From an uncultured Muribaculaceae bacterium (lineage in GTDB: Bacteria; Bacteroidota; Bacteroidia; Bacteroidales; Muribaculaceae), in assembly GCA_947178505.1 (NCBI GenBank), contig CAMWYR010000027.1, forward strand, positions 1 through 32,131: DNA of 32,131 bases. Reading direction: 5' to 3'. Below are positions 1 through 7,848 of this stretch, one piece after another. Position numbers and translations under genes: made by a program. Position 1 is the first letter of the stretch, and every line of letters begins with the position of its first letter. The notes under the pieces are model-generated. The model worked only from the letters and a program-made list of their open reading frames with translations, was not told the DNA's origin and searched no databases.

Positions 1-124
1 GTGCGGGGAACCTCCAGGTTCGCCGTTACCTGACCAGAGAGTCGGGCCAGGGAGTCGGGCTCATGGAGAATAGTTGCAGCCGCGCGCCCGGCCCGGTATC
101 GGCGAGCCAGGAGGCTCCCCGCAC
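1..124. repeat. Inverted-repeat element, copy A
   Basis: This element is bounded by two 30-bp arms that are near-perfect inverted repeats of each other. The left arm (1-30) begins GTGCGGGGAACCT and the right arm (95-124) ends GGCTCCCCGCAC. Between them lie two 13-bp units of the GACCAGAGAGTCG type (32-57) and a core with GGAGAATAGTTGCAGCCG. The same layout recurs at 228-417 with a longer tandem array. The arms could form a long hairpin in RNA or a cruciform in DNA. There is no transposase nearby and no sign that it is coding. It could be a dispersed non-autonomous element or an intergenic structural repeat. The window starts exactly at the arm, so an earlier part could be missing. Confidence 0.8.
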
Positions 125-146
125 ATAATGAGTCGGGTACCTCCAT

Positions 147-190
147 TCATACCAATTATCTATGAGAATCATACCAATTATCTATGAGAA
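147..190. repeat. 22-bp direct repeat, two adjacent copies
   Basis: Two identical 22-bp units lie head to tail at 147-168 and 169-190, each beginning TCATACCAATTATC and ending TATGAGAA. They are AT-rich, unlike the GC-rich inverted-repeat elements on either side, and sit between the two element copies. A 7-bp inverted repeat, ATACCTG (195-201) with CAGGTAT (212-218), follows at once. The function is unknown. A duplicated protein-binding site or a duplication left by slippage or recombination are both possible. Confidence 0.8.
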
Positions 191-227
191 AAAGATACCT
201 GTGCGCCTGGTCAGGTATTATCCCTAT

Positions 228-417
228 GTGCGGGGAACCTCCAGGTTCGCCGATACCTGACCAGAGAGTCGGACCAGGGAGCCGGACCAGAGAGTCGGAC
301 CAGAGAGTCGGACCAGAGAGTCGGACCAGAGAGTCGGGCTCAGAGAGTCGGGCTCATGGAGAATAGTTGCAGCCGCGCGCCCGGCCCGGTATCGGCGAGC
401 CAGGAGGCTCCCCGCAC
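228..417. repeat. Inverted-repeat element, copy B
   Basis: This is the second copy of the element at 1-124. Its 30-bp arms (228-257 and 388-417) match as inverted repeats at 27 of 30 positions by eye. The interior differs from copy A mainly in the number of 13-bp tandem units: six plus a degenerate one, against two. The core from GGCTCATGG through the right arm is shared. The small overlapping ORFs here show the peptide MCGEPPGSPIP on both strands, which simply reflects the inverted repeat and is not evidence of coding. Confidence 0.82.
259..350. repeat. 13-bp tandem repeat array (VNTR-like)
   Basis: Six consecutive 13-bp units of consensus GACCAGAGAGTCG occupy 259-336. The second carries two changes (GACCAGGGAGCCG). 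A degenerate 14-bp unit follows at 337-350. The array lies between the arms of copy B. Copy A has only two units at 32-57, so the number varies between copies in one genome, as expected from slippage. Thirteen is not a multiple of three, so any reading frame through the array shifts with each unit gained or lost. That argues against a coding role. Confidence 0.85.
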
Positions 418-458
418 ATAGGGAGTCCGGTAGCCGACCTGGTACCTGTCACGCACGA

Positions 459-480
459 GAGAATAGTTGCAGCCGCGCGC
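459..480. repeat. Third, partial copy of the element core
   Basis: The 22-bp core beginning GAGAATAGTTGCAG and ending CCGCGCGC, seen inside copies A and B, recurs here without the arms. It is followed by TTCGGGGCGCG, so CGCGC and GCGCG can pair across a short loop. It lies just upstream of the probable promoter of the next gene. It looks like an eroded or truncated element copy. Confidence 0.65.
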
Positions 481-497
481 TTCGGGGCGCGATAAGG

Positions 498-527
498 TTG
501 GGACGCGGGGGAGTTTTGGTAGTTTTG
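498..527 (+). promoter_or_regulatory. Possible Bacteroidetes promoter for the 537 gene
   Basis: A TTG (498-500) stands 19 bp from TAGTTTTG (520-527), which fits the Bacteroidetes -33/-7 pattern TTG-N19-TAnnTTTG. Transcription would begin only a few bases before the ATG at 537, giving a leaderless or nearly leaderless mRNA. The match is short and untested. Confidence 0.4.
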
Positions 528-536
528 CCGTAAAAA

Positions 537-1946
537 ATGAGTATGATTATCAGAATTCCTCTCGATGCGCGGAACTCGCGTGTCAATTACCGGTTTAATT
601 CCTTGGAAGAGGTTGCTCCTCTTACTGACCATTCCACCGACTCCACGTCTCAGGCGGCTTCCTCACTCTCTGATCGTTCCGCTCAGACGACCGATCAAAA
701 TTCTTCGGCAGCAAGTACCGAAACCGCGGCACCGGGCGCCGATCTCCCCGGCCTTGCCGGGCTCAGCTACTCGCTGACGCCGGTGATTATGTCGGCTTAC
801 TCCTCGTCGCGTTATGCCTTCGGCGTCAAGGATATCAATATCAGCGTGCCCGATGCCGACAAACCCCTCGTCAGTTCATGGTTCGGCAACGCCGGGGCCA
901 CCGCTGCCGTTGCCGGCGACACACTCGTGCGCCGCATGACCGACGCCGTGATCGGCTCCATCGAGACCTATCACGCCGACGCACTCCGCAGCGGACTCTT
1001 CGTCAGCCCGTTTCGCCTCGGTTGCGCCCTGCGCACCACCGACGGCAAATTAGTCGAAGCCCGAACTCCTCTCCTTTGCGTGCCCAACGCGCAGGCTCCC
1101 GTCATGGCCATCCGCGACGCGCGCCCCGTCGGCGACCAGCTCCTCACCCTCACCGAGATCCGCAACCATACCTGCCGCCTGAGCGTCTCGCTGCCTCCCT
1201 TCTCCGTGCCCGCCGCGTACGCCGGAAAGATAAAAGACGTCGTATTTTACGTGACGAAACCAGCCGACATGCTCGCCGGAGATGAGAAAGTCTCCACGGT
1301 GCGCACCTACGTCGTCGACGGCTCAAACTGCCGCGGCTGGTACTACTCCCGGCTCTCCGCCGAGACAATCACCGAGCATGCCCTCCGCGACGATACCTTC
1401 CGCATCATCGGTTCCGTGGCCATCGACAAGGCCACCGGCGGCATCACCGACTACCTTATTCCTGACAACAGCAAGGATCTTCACGACTTCGGCACATTCC
1501 CCAAAGCCGAGGAACTTCCTGACCCCACAATCAGCCCCGACCGCCCCATCAATCCCACAGAACCCTACCATCCCTTCCTGCCCGAACTCCTCAATCCGCA
1601 AGGAGTGGAAGTGACCACCACCGCCCTCGATCTCGGAATGCCGGAGCGCGACAAGCGCGTGCGCAGCGTCACTGCCCGAGGCGTGTTCAGCCGCCATCCC
1701 GACAGCGTGCGCATCACCCTCTACGGCGCGCACCACCGTCCCGGCGACCAACTCGAGTTACTCCCCGGAATGAAAGCCCCCGTCGACGCCGGCCTCTGGA
1801 AAAAAATCGCATCCGCCCGCGGTCCTCACATACGCCTGCTGCGTGGCGTGCGTTACCGCTGGCTCCGTGTCGAGATCGAGGCTCCGTACCCCGCACGAAT
1901 CGATGCCCTCACATTCCTCATCTCCAGCGCGGCAACAAAAAACTAA
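537..1946 (+). CDS. Uncharacterised 469-aa protein
   Basis: I do not recognise a named family. The protein has no signal peptide or membrane segment. Residues 30-70 are a low-complexity Ser/Thr/Ala/Gln stretch. A mostly beta-looking middle follows, with the line VSPFRLGCALRTTDGKLVEA near residues 155-175. A Pro-rich linker lies around 330-350. The C-terminal segment (about 365-465) contains RVRSVTARGVF and RYRWLRVEIEA and reads like a beta-sandwich. Similar layouts occur, from memory, in Bacteroidales phage or mobile-element structural proteins, but no phage gene is nearby and this is weak. The first roughly 60 codons are less GC-rich than the rest. The start at 537 is used because a promoter-like sequence lies just upstream; ATG 543 is an alternative. 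The gene stands alone, bordered by repeats on the left. Confidence 0.75.
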   Translation: MSMIIRIPLDARNSRVNYRFNSLEEVAPLTDHSTDSTSQAASSLSDRSAQTTDQNSSAASTETAAPGADLPGLAGLSYSLTPVIMSAYSSSRYAFGVKDINISVPDADKPLVSSWFGNAGATAAVAGDTLVRRMTDAVIGSIETYHADALRSGLFVSPFRLGCALRTTDGKLVEARTPLLCVPNAQAPVMAIRDARPVGDQLLTLTEIRNHTCRLSVSLPPFSVPAAYAGKIKDVVFYVTKPADMLAGDEKVSTVRTYVVDGSNCRGWYYSRLSAETITEHALRDDTFRIIGSVAIDKATGGITDYLIPDNSKDLHDFGTFPKAEELPDPTISPDRPINPTEPYHPFLPELLNPQGVEVTTTALDLGMPERDKRVRSVTARGVFSRHPDSVRITLYGAHHRPGDQLELLPGMKAPVDAGLWKKIASARGPHIRLLRGVRYRWLRVEIEAPYPARIDALTFLISSAATKN

Positions 1947-2004
1947 ACTTGAAGAAGCAACTTCAAACATAATAAAAAAATCTCCGTTACAGATATAGAA
2001 GAAG

Positions 2005-2072
2005 TTCAGACCTTCCGCATACCGGGAGGCCTGAATCTCTGCTTACAGACCCGGAGGCGACGCAGCACCGGG
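2005..2072 (+). other. Two hairpins between two genes (leader or weak terminator)
   Basis: In the 155-bp gap before the aminotransferase gene, TTCAGACCTTCC (2005-2016) can pair with GGGAGGCCTGAA (2024-2035) over a 7-nt loop, with one mismatch and one G-U. A second stem pairs CCCGG (2050-2054) with CCGGG (2068-2072). No T-run follows either, so intrinsic termination is not obvious. It may be a structured 5' leader of the downstream gene. I compared it from memory with TPP, SAM, cobalamin and c-di-GMP riboswitches and saw no match. Confidence 0.4.
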
Positions 2073-2101
2073 CAAATCCGACTTCGAAAACAAGTGACAA
2101 A

Positions 2102-3304
2102 ATGAAGATATCACGTCGCGGGCAACGGATGCCCTCCTCCCCGATACGCCGGCTTTTTCATGCCGCACGCGCCGCCGAAGAGCGCGGAGTGAAAGTTTAT
2201 AAGCTCAACATCGGGCAGCCCGATGTGCCCACTCCCGAAGCTGCCATTGAGGCCCTGCACCACGTCGACCGCAAGGTGCTTGAATATACCCAGTCGGAAG
2301 GCCTCGACTCACTGCGCGACCGCCTCGCCGAATATTACCGCGGTTTCGGGCTCGACGTGACCCGCGACGACGTCATCGTCACCTCCGGCGGCAGCGAGGC
2401 CGTGCTCTTCGCATTCATGACCGCCCTCGATCCCCACGACGAACTCATCGTGCCCGAGCCTGCCTACGCCAACTACCTCGCCTTCGCCGAGATGTGCGGC
2501 GCGCGAATCGTGCCCGTGCAGACCTCGATAGAAAACGGTTTCCGCCTCCCGCCCGTAGAGGAATTCGAGAAACTCATCACCCCCAGCACCCGCGGTATCC
2601 TCATCTGCAACCCCAACAACCCCACCGGCTACACCTATACGCGCGCCGAACTCGAAGCCATCGCCGACATCGCCGCGCGCCACGGTCTCTGGCTCTTCAG
2701 CGACGAAGTGTACCGTGAATTCTGCTATACCGACGAGCCCTTCGTGTCGGTCATGAGCCTGCCGCAGATCCGCGACAACGCCGTGCTCATCGACTCCGTT
2801 TCGAAGCGCTACAACGAATGCGGAATACGCATCGGCTGCCTCGTCTGCCGCGACCGGTCGCTCCGCGATGCCGTAATGAAATTCGCGCAGGCGCGCCTCA
2901 GCCCCCCGCTCCTCGGCCAGATCGTGGCCGAGGCATCAATCGCCCACACCTCCGCCGAATACATGCACCACGTCTACGACACCTACCTCGAGCGCCGCAA
3001 CTACCTCATAGAACGCCTCAACAATATCCCCGGCGTCTACGCCCCGATGCCCGGCGGCGCGTTCTACGCCATGGCCTCCCTCCCCGTTAAGGATGCCGAC
3101 AGATTCTGCCGATGGTGTCTCGACGAATTCAGCCACAACGGCACTACCGTATTCATGGCTCCCGCCTCCGGGTTCTACTCCGAACCCGGCAAGGGGCTCA
3201 ACCAGGTGCGCATAGCCTACGTGCACGACACAGAATATCTCGGTGGCGCCATGGATGCGCTCGAAGCCGCCCTTGAGGCTTACCGCAGAGAGAATAAAGA
3301 ATGA
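2102..3304 (+). CDS. Class I PLP-dependent aminotransferase
   Basis: This is a 400-aa fold-type I aminotransferase of the AspC/PatA-like class, cytosolic, transferring an amino group between an amino acid and a 2-oxo acid through pyridoxal phosphate. The family landmarks are all present: GGSEA near 96-100 for phosphate contact, NPNNPTG at 170-176, SDEVY at 200-204, the Schiff-base lysine K235 in SVSKR, and the carboxylate-binding arginine R370 in NQVRIAY. Length and motif spacing are normal, so it should be active. The substrate cannot be read from the sequence; aspartate, aromatic or branched-chain amino acids are all open. Its stop codon overlaps the start of the TPR gene in an ATGA, so the two are probably translated from one mRNA. 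Confidence 0.93.
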   Translation: MKISRRGQRMPSSPIRRLFHAARAAEERGVKVYKLNIGQPDVPTPEAAIEALHHVDRKVLEYTQSEGLDSLRDRLAEYYRGFGLDVTRDDVIVTSGGSEAVLFAFMTALDPHDELIVPEPAYANYLAFAEMCGARIVPVQTSIENGFRLPPVEEFEKLITPSTRGILICNPNNPTGYTYTRAELEAIADIAARHGLWLFSDEVYREFCYTDEPFVSVMSLPQIRDNAVLIDSVSKRYNECGIRIGCLVCRDRSLRDAVMKFAQARLSPPLLGQIVAEASIAHTSAEYMHHVYDTYLERRNYLIERLNNIPGVYAPMPGGAFYAMASLPVKDADRFCRWCLDEFSHNGTTVFMAPASGFYSEPGKGLNQVRIAYVHDTEYLGGAMDALEAALEAYRRENKE

Positions 3305-5766
3305 TACCTATTCCGATGAAACATACACTCCGACTCCTGATAATAGCCGCGGCCGCAGGCGCGGCCTCCGGCGCGAACGCCGATGTCGCTTCCGGTCAGT
3401 TCTCTCCCCTTGCCGATGGATATATCAGCCGCGCCCGCTCCATGAGCGCAGAAGGCAACTATGCCGGCGTCATCGACCAGATCTCACACCTGCGCACGCA
3501 GGGCGTGCTGCTCTCCGCCACCGAAGATGAAGAATGCGCATGGCTCCTCGCCCGCGCCTGCTACGAACGCGGCGACGCACAATGCGTGCGCCTCCTCACC
3601 GACTTCATGGCATCATATCCGGCCTCCCGCTACGCTCCCGGCGCTGCTACGCTTCTCGGCGACTATTATTTCTTCGACCATCAGTGGGCCCTCGCCCTCG
3701 AAGCTTACGAGCGCCTCGACCTAAGCCGCCTAAATCCCGAAGAACGCACCCTCTACACCTACCGCAAGGCCCTCTCGCTCATCCGCACAGGACATTACGA
3801 CGAGGCACGCCCCCTAATCGCACAGCTCCGCGATGCGGCAGCATACCGCGACGCTTACAACTTCTACACCGGCTATCTCGACTATATCGCCGGCGATTAC
3901 GACCGCGCCTGGAAATATTTCGAGAAGGTCACTCCCTCTGTGCCCGGGCTCGAAGTCGGTTACTATATGACCCAGATCGAATTCCTCCGAGGGCAGTACG
4001 AGAACGTGATCAGCCACGGCACATCGCTGCTCCGCAAGAATCCCGTCGAAGAACTCGCTCCCGAGCTTCAGCGCATCGTCGGCCTCAGCTATTTCCATCA
4101 GGGTGAACTCAACGTGGCCGAAGGCTACCTCAACAACTACCTGCTCAGCACGCCCGCCGACCCCGAGGCCGACGCTCTCTACGCCAAGGGCGCCATCGAC
4201 TATGCGCAGGGTCGCTACGCCGAGGCCGTGAAATATCTCTCGAAGGTCACCGACCGCCCCGACGCAATCTCCCAGGGCGCATGGCTCTACCTCGGCCAGT
4301 GCTATCTCAAGCAGGATAATCCCGCATCCGCCGCAATCGCATTCGAGAAAGCAAGCCGCCTTGACTACGACCGCAACGTGACCGAAACGGCCCTCTACAA
4401 TTACGTGACAGCCCTCACGCGCGGCGGCAAGCTTCCCTTCTCTTCCAGCAGCGACCTGCTCGAGAAATTCGTGGCCCGCTATCCCGACTCCGAATTCACG
4501 CCCGAAGTCGAGGCCTATCTCGCCACCGCTTACTTCAACGACCGCAACTTCACCAAGGCCCTCCGCTATATCGACGCCATAAAGCGCCCCACAGCCGCCA
4601 ATCTCGAGCTCAAGCAGAAAGTGCTCTACGAACTCGGTGTCGAGGCCGCCACCAACGGTCAGTCGGATGCCGCCTCTCGCTATCTGAAGCAGTGTACGCA
4701 GCTTCGCACCTCCGACACCGCCCTTACCACCCAGGCTCAGCTCTGGCTCGGCGACGCCCTCTTCCAGCTCGGCCGCTACACGGAGGCGCGCGTAGCCTAC
4801 AGCGAATTCCTGCGCGCAGGCAAATCGACTCCCAACCGCGCGCTCGGCTACTACAATCTCGGCTACACGGAATATAAACTCGAGAACTACCGCGCCGCGG
4901 CAGCCGCATTCCAGTCGGCCCTTACCGCGTCGCCCGCGCTTGCCTCCAACATGGCCGACGACGCCATGCTCCGCCGTGCCGACTGCCTCTACTACCTCGG
5001 CGATTACTCCGGAGCCGCCGCACTCTTCTCCCGCGCAATCGAGAACGGCGCAACCGATTCCGACTATGCACTCTACCGTCGCGCCGTGATCCGCGGACTC
5101 TCCGGCGACACCTCAGCCAAACTCGCCGACCTCGCAGAAACTGAACGGCAGTTTCCCGACTCCCGCTGGATGTCGCGCATACTGCTCGAACAGGCCGTGA
5201 CTTACGAAGAAAAGGGCCGGAGCGACAAGGCAGCCGATGCCTACCGCAAACGCCTCAACACTTCTGCAAACGTCGATATCGACGAACTCCTCCGTATGGC
5301 CGCCGCCATGAGCAGCGCAGCCCGCTGGAGCGATCTTCTCGACGTCGTGGAGCGCATCCGCCGTGCCGGAGGTCTTGAGGCTGACGAAGTGGCCGACATC
5401 GACCTTTACGAGGCCGATGCCCTCCTAAACACCGGACGCACCGCCGACGCCACCGAAATCTACGAGCGCCTCGCCCAGAATCCCACCTCGCTTCCCGGCG
5501 CTCAGTCGGTGGTGGCCCTCGCCGAAAGGGAAGTCGCCGCCGGCAACTTCGAGGCTGCCCGCGTAAGGATGGAAGACTTCACTGATACCGGTACGCCGCA
5601 TCAGTACTGGCTCGCACGCGGATTCATCACCCTCGCCGATGCCTACAACGGACTCGGCCAGAAGCCCCTCGCGCGCGAATATCTCACCAGCCTACGGGAG
5701 AATTATCCCGGCGGCAACGACGATATCGCCGACCGTATCGCTACCCGACTCAAGAAATGGCGTTAA
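3301..5766 (+). CDS. Exported tetratricopeptide-repeat protein
   Basis: This 821-aa protein is made almost wholly of TPR-like helical pairs. Clear examples are YYNLGYTEYKLENYRAAAAA near residue 520 and the segment around residue 325. The N-terminus is a signal peptide: from Met6 it reads MKHTLRLLIIAAAAGAASG with a likely cut after ANA, so it acts in the periplasm or at the inner face of the outer membrane. The ATG at 3301 overlaps the previous stop (ATGA), which favours coupling, but Met6 (3316) gives a more typical signal peptide and may be the real start. TPR solenoids usually scaffold protein complexes, and no enzyme domain is visible. The outer-membrane barrel gene follows after 69 bp, so a joint role at the envelope is a reasonable inference. 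Confidence 0.88.
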   Translation: MIPIPMKHTLRLLIIAAAAGAASGANADVASGQFSPLADGYISRARSMSAEGNYAGVIDQISHLRTQGVLLSATEDEECAWLLARACYERGDAQCVRLLTDFMASYPASRYAPGAATLLGDYYFFDHQWALALEAYERLDLSRLNPEERTLYTYRKALSLIRTGHYDEARPLIAQLRDAAAYRDAYNFYTGYLDYIAGDYDRAWKYFEKVTPSVPGLEVGYYMTQIEFLRGQYENVISHGTSLLRKNPVEELAPELQRIVGLSYFHQGELNVAEGYLNNYLLSTPADPEADALYAKGAIDYAQGRYAEAVKYLSKVTDRPDAISQGAWLYLGQCYLKQDNPASAAIAFEKASRLDYDRNVTETALYNYVTALTRGGKLPFSSSSDLLEKFVARYPDSEFTPEVEAYLATAYFNDRNFTKALRYIDAIKRPTAANLELKQKVLYELGVEAATNGQSDAASRYLKQCTQLRTSDTALTTQAQLWLGDALFQLGRYTEARVAYSEFLRAGKSTPNRALGYYNLGYTEYKLENYRAAAAAFQSALTASPALASNMADDAMLRRADCLYYLGDYSGAAALFSRAIENGATDSDYALYRRAVIRGLSGDTSAKLADLAETERQFPDSRWMSRILLEQAVTYEEKGRSDKAADAYRKRLNTSANVDIDELLRMAAAMSSAARWSDLLDVVERIRRAGGLEADEVADIDLYEADALLNTGRTADATEIYERLAQNPTSLPGAQSVVALAEREVAAGNFEAARVRMEDFTDTGTPHQYWLARGFITLADAYNGLGQKPLAREYLTSLRENYPGGNDDIADRIATRLKKWR

Positions 5767-5835
5767 CAGAGTCAGATTCCCGCCGGCGACGGCGGATATG
5801 GTGAACTCAGAAACCGGTAATCAACAACCACACTT

Positions 5836-7710
5836 ATGGCAATCAGCAAATTTAATATACAAGCCCTCATGGCCGGCGCGATGCTCTGCAGCGCCGCAAC
5901 GGCCATGGCGCAATATGATCAGGACATCAACGTCGAAGGCAAGTATGTGCCCGAATATATCGGTCACGACCGCATCGGTCTCTTTCCCAAGCCCATGAAA
6001 CTCGAGACCCGCCAGTCGGAGCTTCCCTTCTCACTCACCGGCGTGAACGCCGACCTCGAGCCGGCGCTCGTGCCGCTCCAGGCCTCCGGCTGGAACACGC
6101 TCCGCGACTACTACGCATCGCGAGGCTATATCAACCTCGGCATCGGCTCCTGGCTGCAGAGCAATCTCTCGGCCGGCTACCGCATTGTCGACACGAAGCC
6201 CACTCTCTTCGGAATCCGCCTGCAGCACAACTCCATCTCCCTGTGGCATCCCCACGTGTCGGAGGAGAACACCTATATGCGCCGTTACGATGAGAACATC
6301 GGCCTCTACGCCTCCCATGCATTCAAGGGGGCGGGGCGCCTTGACGCCTCTGCCGACTGGCATATCGGCAGTTTCAACTATTATGGTTACGACCGCCCGA
6401 TGATAGCGGGCGGAGGCTCATCCGGTACCGCTTCCGCCGTCAATCCCTTCAAGGCGCCCACGCAGACCCTCAACAATGTGGCTGCAAGCGTAGGGTGGAC
6501 CTCTCCGATCACCGACCATGACTTCACGTGGCACGCCGCGGCCGACGTCAGATATTTCGGTTACCGCCGCTTCTATCTCGAGCCCTTCGATGCGTACAGC
6601 TACACCTACGGTGGCGTGCGCGGTGACCGCGAGACCAACGTAGGGCTCAGCGGTGGCCTCAATCTCAAGACATCAGGGAAGTCGGCTATCGGTCTCGATA
6701 TCGACGCGCGCCTCATCGCCTACGCCGATCGTGGAGAAACCCTCTATCCCGACGCCGACGTGCCCGCTCGCCCCGACAACTACGGCAACATCACCCTGAC
6801 TCCCTACTATCGCTTCAACCGTGCCGGAATCGACTTTCGCCTCGGTGCGAACGTTGACCTCACGTTCAATGCCGGCGAGGAGAACAACCGCTTCTCCACA
6901 TTCCACATCTCCCCGAGCGTGAAGCTCGACTATAACGCCGGCCCGGTGTGTCTTTATCTCTATGCCGACGGTGGTCTGCGCCTCAACACGCTCGCCAACA
7001 ACTACGAGTACGACTACTATCAGGCTCCGGCCGTCTACTCCACGCGCCCCGTCTACACGCCGCTTGATGCCCGCTTCGGTCTGACTTTCGGCCCCTTCTC
7101 CGGTTTTTATGCCGGAATCGATGCTGCCTACCGCATAAGCCGCGGGTGGTACAACGGCGGCTGGTACATGAGCTGGCTCAATGCCGGTGCGACCCCCGGC
7201 GCCCTCCCGTCGCAGATCGACGGCCGCTCCGTGGGCTATATCCTCACTCCCGACGTGCGTCTTGACATGAAGGGCTTCTCACTCGGGCTGAATCTCGGCT
7301 ACGACGCTGGCCGTTACTTTAAGATCGATGCTTCCGGTCGCTGGCAGCGTCAGCACGGCGAGACCGGCTACTTCAACGGTTACGACCGCCCGGAACTCAC
7401 TGTCGACGTCAGCGCCGAGACCAATCCCTGGAGCACGCTCCGCTTCCGCGTGGGCTATCAGCTGCGCGCCTTGCGCAACATGACCGCTCCGGCCTACTAC
7501 TATGACTCCACGCTCCTCAACGGTCTCCTTTATACCGACTACCGGCTCCCCAACACGTCAGATCTCAGCCTGCGCGCAAGCTACGGCATCTCGCGCAATG
7601 TCGATGTCTGGGTGGAGGGCACCAACCTGCTCAACCGTAAGAGCCGGTATCTTCCCTCTCTCCCCGAGCCCGGAATCGGAGTATTTGCCGGAGCCGGCTT
7701 CAGATTCTGA
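5836..7710 (+). CDS. Outer-membrane beta-barrel protein (TonB-receptor-like, no plug)
   Basis: The 624-aa product begins with a signal peptide (about residues 1-26, ending in AMAQ). A short conserved-looking segment, DINVEGKYVPEYIGHDRIGL, follows, as seen from memory in plugless TonB-receptor-like proteins of Bacteroidetes. The rest alternates aromatic and polar residues as expected of membrane beta-strands, and the chain ends in AGFRF with a C-terminal Phe, the usual BamA recognition signal. No plug domain or clear TonB box is present and the length is short for a full receptor, so active transport is doubtful. A channel, an assembly factor or a structural barrel are alternatives. It follows the TPR gene in the same direction and is probably part of that operon. 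Confidence 0.85.
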   Translation: MAISKFNIQALMAGAMLCSAATAMAQYDQDINVEGKYVPEYIGHDRIGLFPKPMKLETRQSELPFSLTGVNADLEPALVPLQASGWNTLRDYYASRGYINLGIGSWLQSNLSAGYRIVDTKPTLFGIRLQHNSISLWHPHVSEENTYMRRYDENIGLYASHAFKGAGRLDASADWHIGSFNYYGYDRPMIAGGGSSGTASAVNPFKAPTQTLNNVAASVGWTSPITDHDFTWHAAADVRYFGYRRFYLEPFDAYSYTYGGVRGDRETNVGLSGGLNLKTSGKSAIGLDIDARLIAYADRGETLYPDADVPARPDNYGNITLTPYYRFNRAGIDFRLGANVDLTFNAGEENNRFSTFHISPSVKLDYNAGPVCLYLYADGGLRLNTLANNYEYDYYQAPAVYSTRPVYTPLDARFGLTFGPFSGFYAGIDAAYRISRGWYNGGWYMSWLNAGATPGALPSQIDGRSVGYILTPDVRLDMKGFSLGLNLGYDAGRYFKIDASGRWQRQHGETGYFNGYDRPELTVDVSAETNPWSTLRFRVGYQLRALRNMTAPAYYYDSTLLNGLLYTDYRLPNTSDLSLRASYGISRNVDVWVEGTNLLNRKSRYLPSLPEPGIGVFAGAGFRF

Positions 7711-7740
7711 CATTAGGCTCCAACCCCTAAATCTCATTTC

Positions 7741-7783
7741 ACGCGGGCCGTGGCGCAAACCAACGCCGTGGCGCGCGCGTTTT
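7741..7783 (+). terminator. Possible terminator after the barrel gene
   Basis: ACGCG (7741-7745) can pair with CGCGT (7776-7780), with an inner GGCG/CGCC pair (7752-7755 with 7764-7767), and TTTT follows. The stem has internal mismatches and the T-run is short, so this is only a weak candidate. The same stretch also holds two direct copies of GCCGTGGCGC. Confidence 0.35.
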
Positions 7784-7848
7784 AAATATGAAGTGCGGCG
7801 CAAGATTAAGCGCAGAAATAATCCGGGGCTGCACTCCGTTAAAAAGAC

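Noticed and set aside
1..417. CRISPR array
   Set aside because: The tandem units are adjacent 13-mers with no spacers, and no cas genes are in the window.
184..632. Small ORFs on both strands over the repeats (184-366 plus, 354-632 minus) sharing MCGEPPGSPIP
   Set aside because: The shared peptide is the two arms of an inverted repeat read on opposite strands, and a 13-bp period does not keep a frame.
2005..2090. Known riboswitch before the aminotransferase
   Set aside because: GGGCAAAT near 2071 recalls a c-di-GMP motif, but the other conserved parts are missing.
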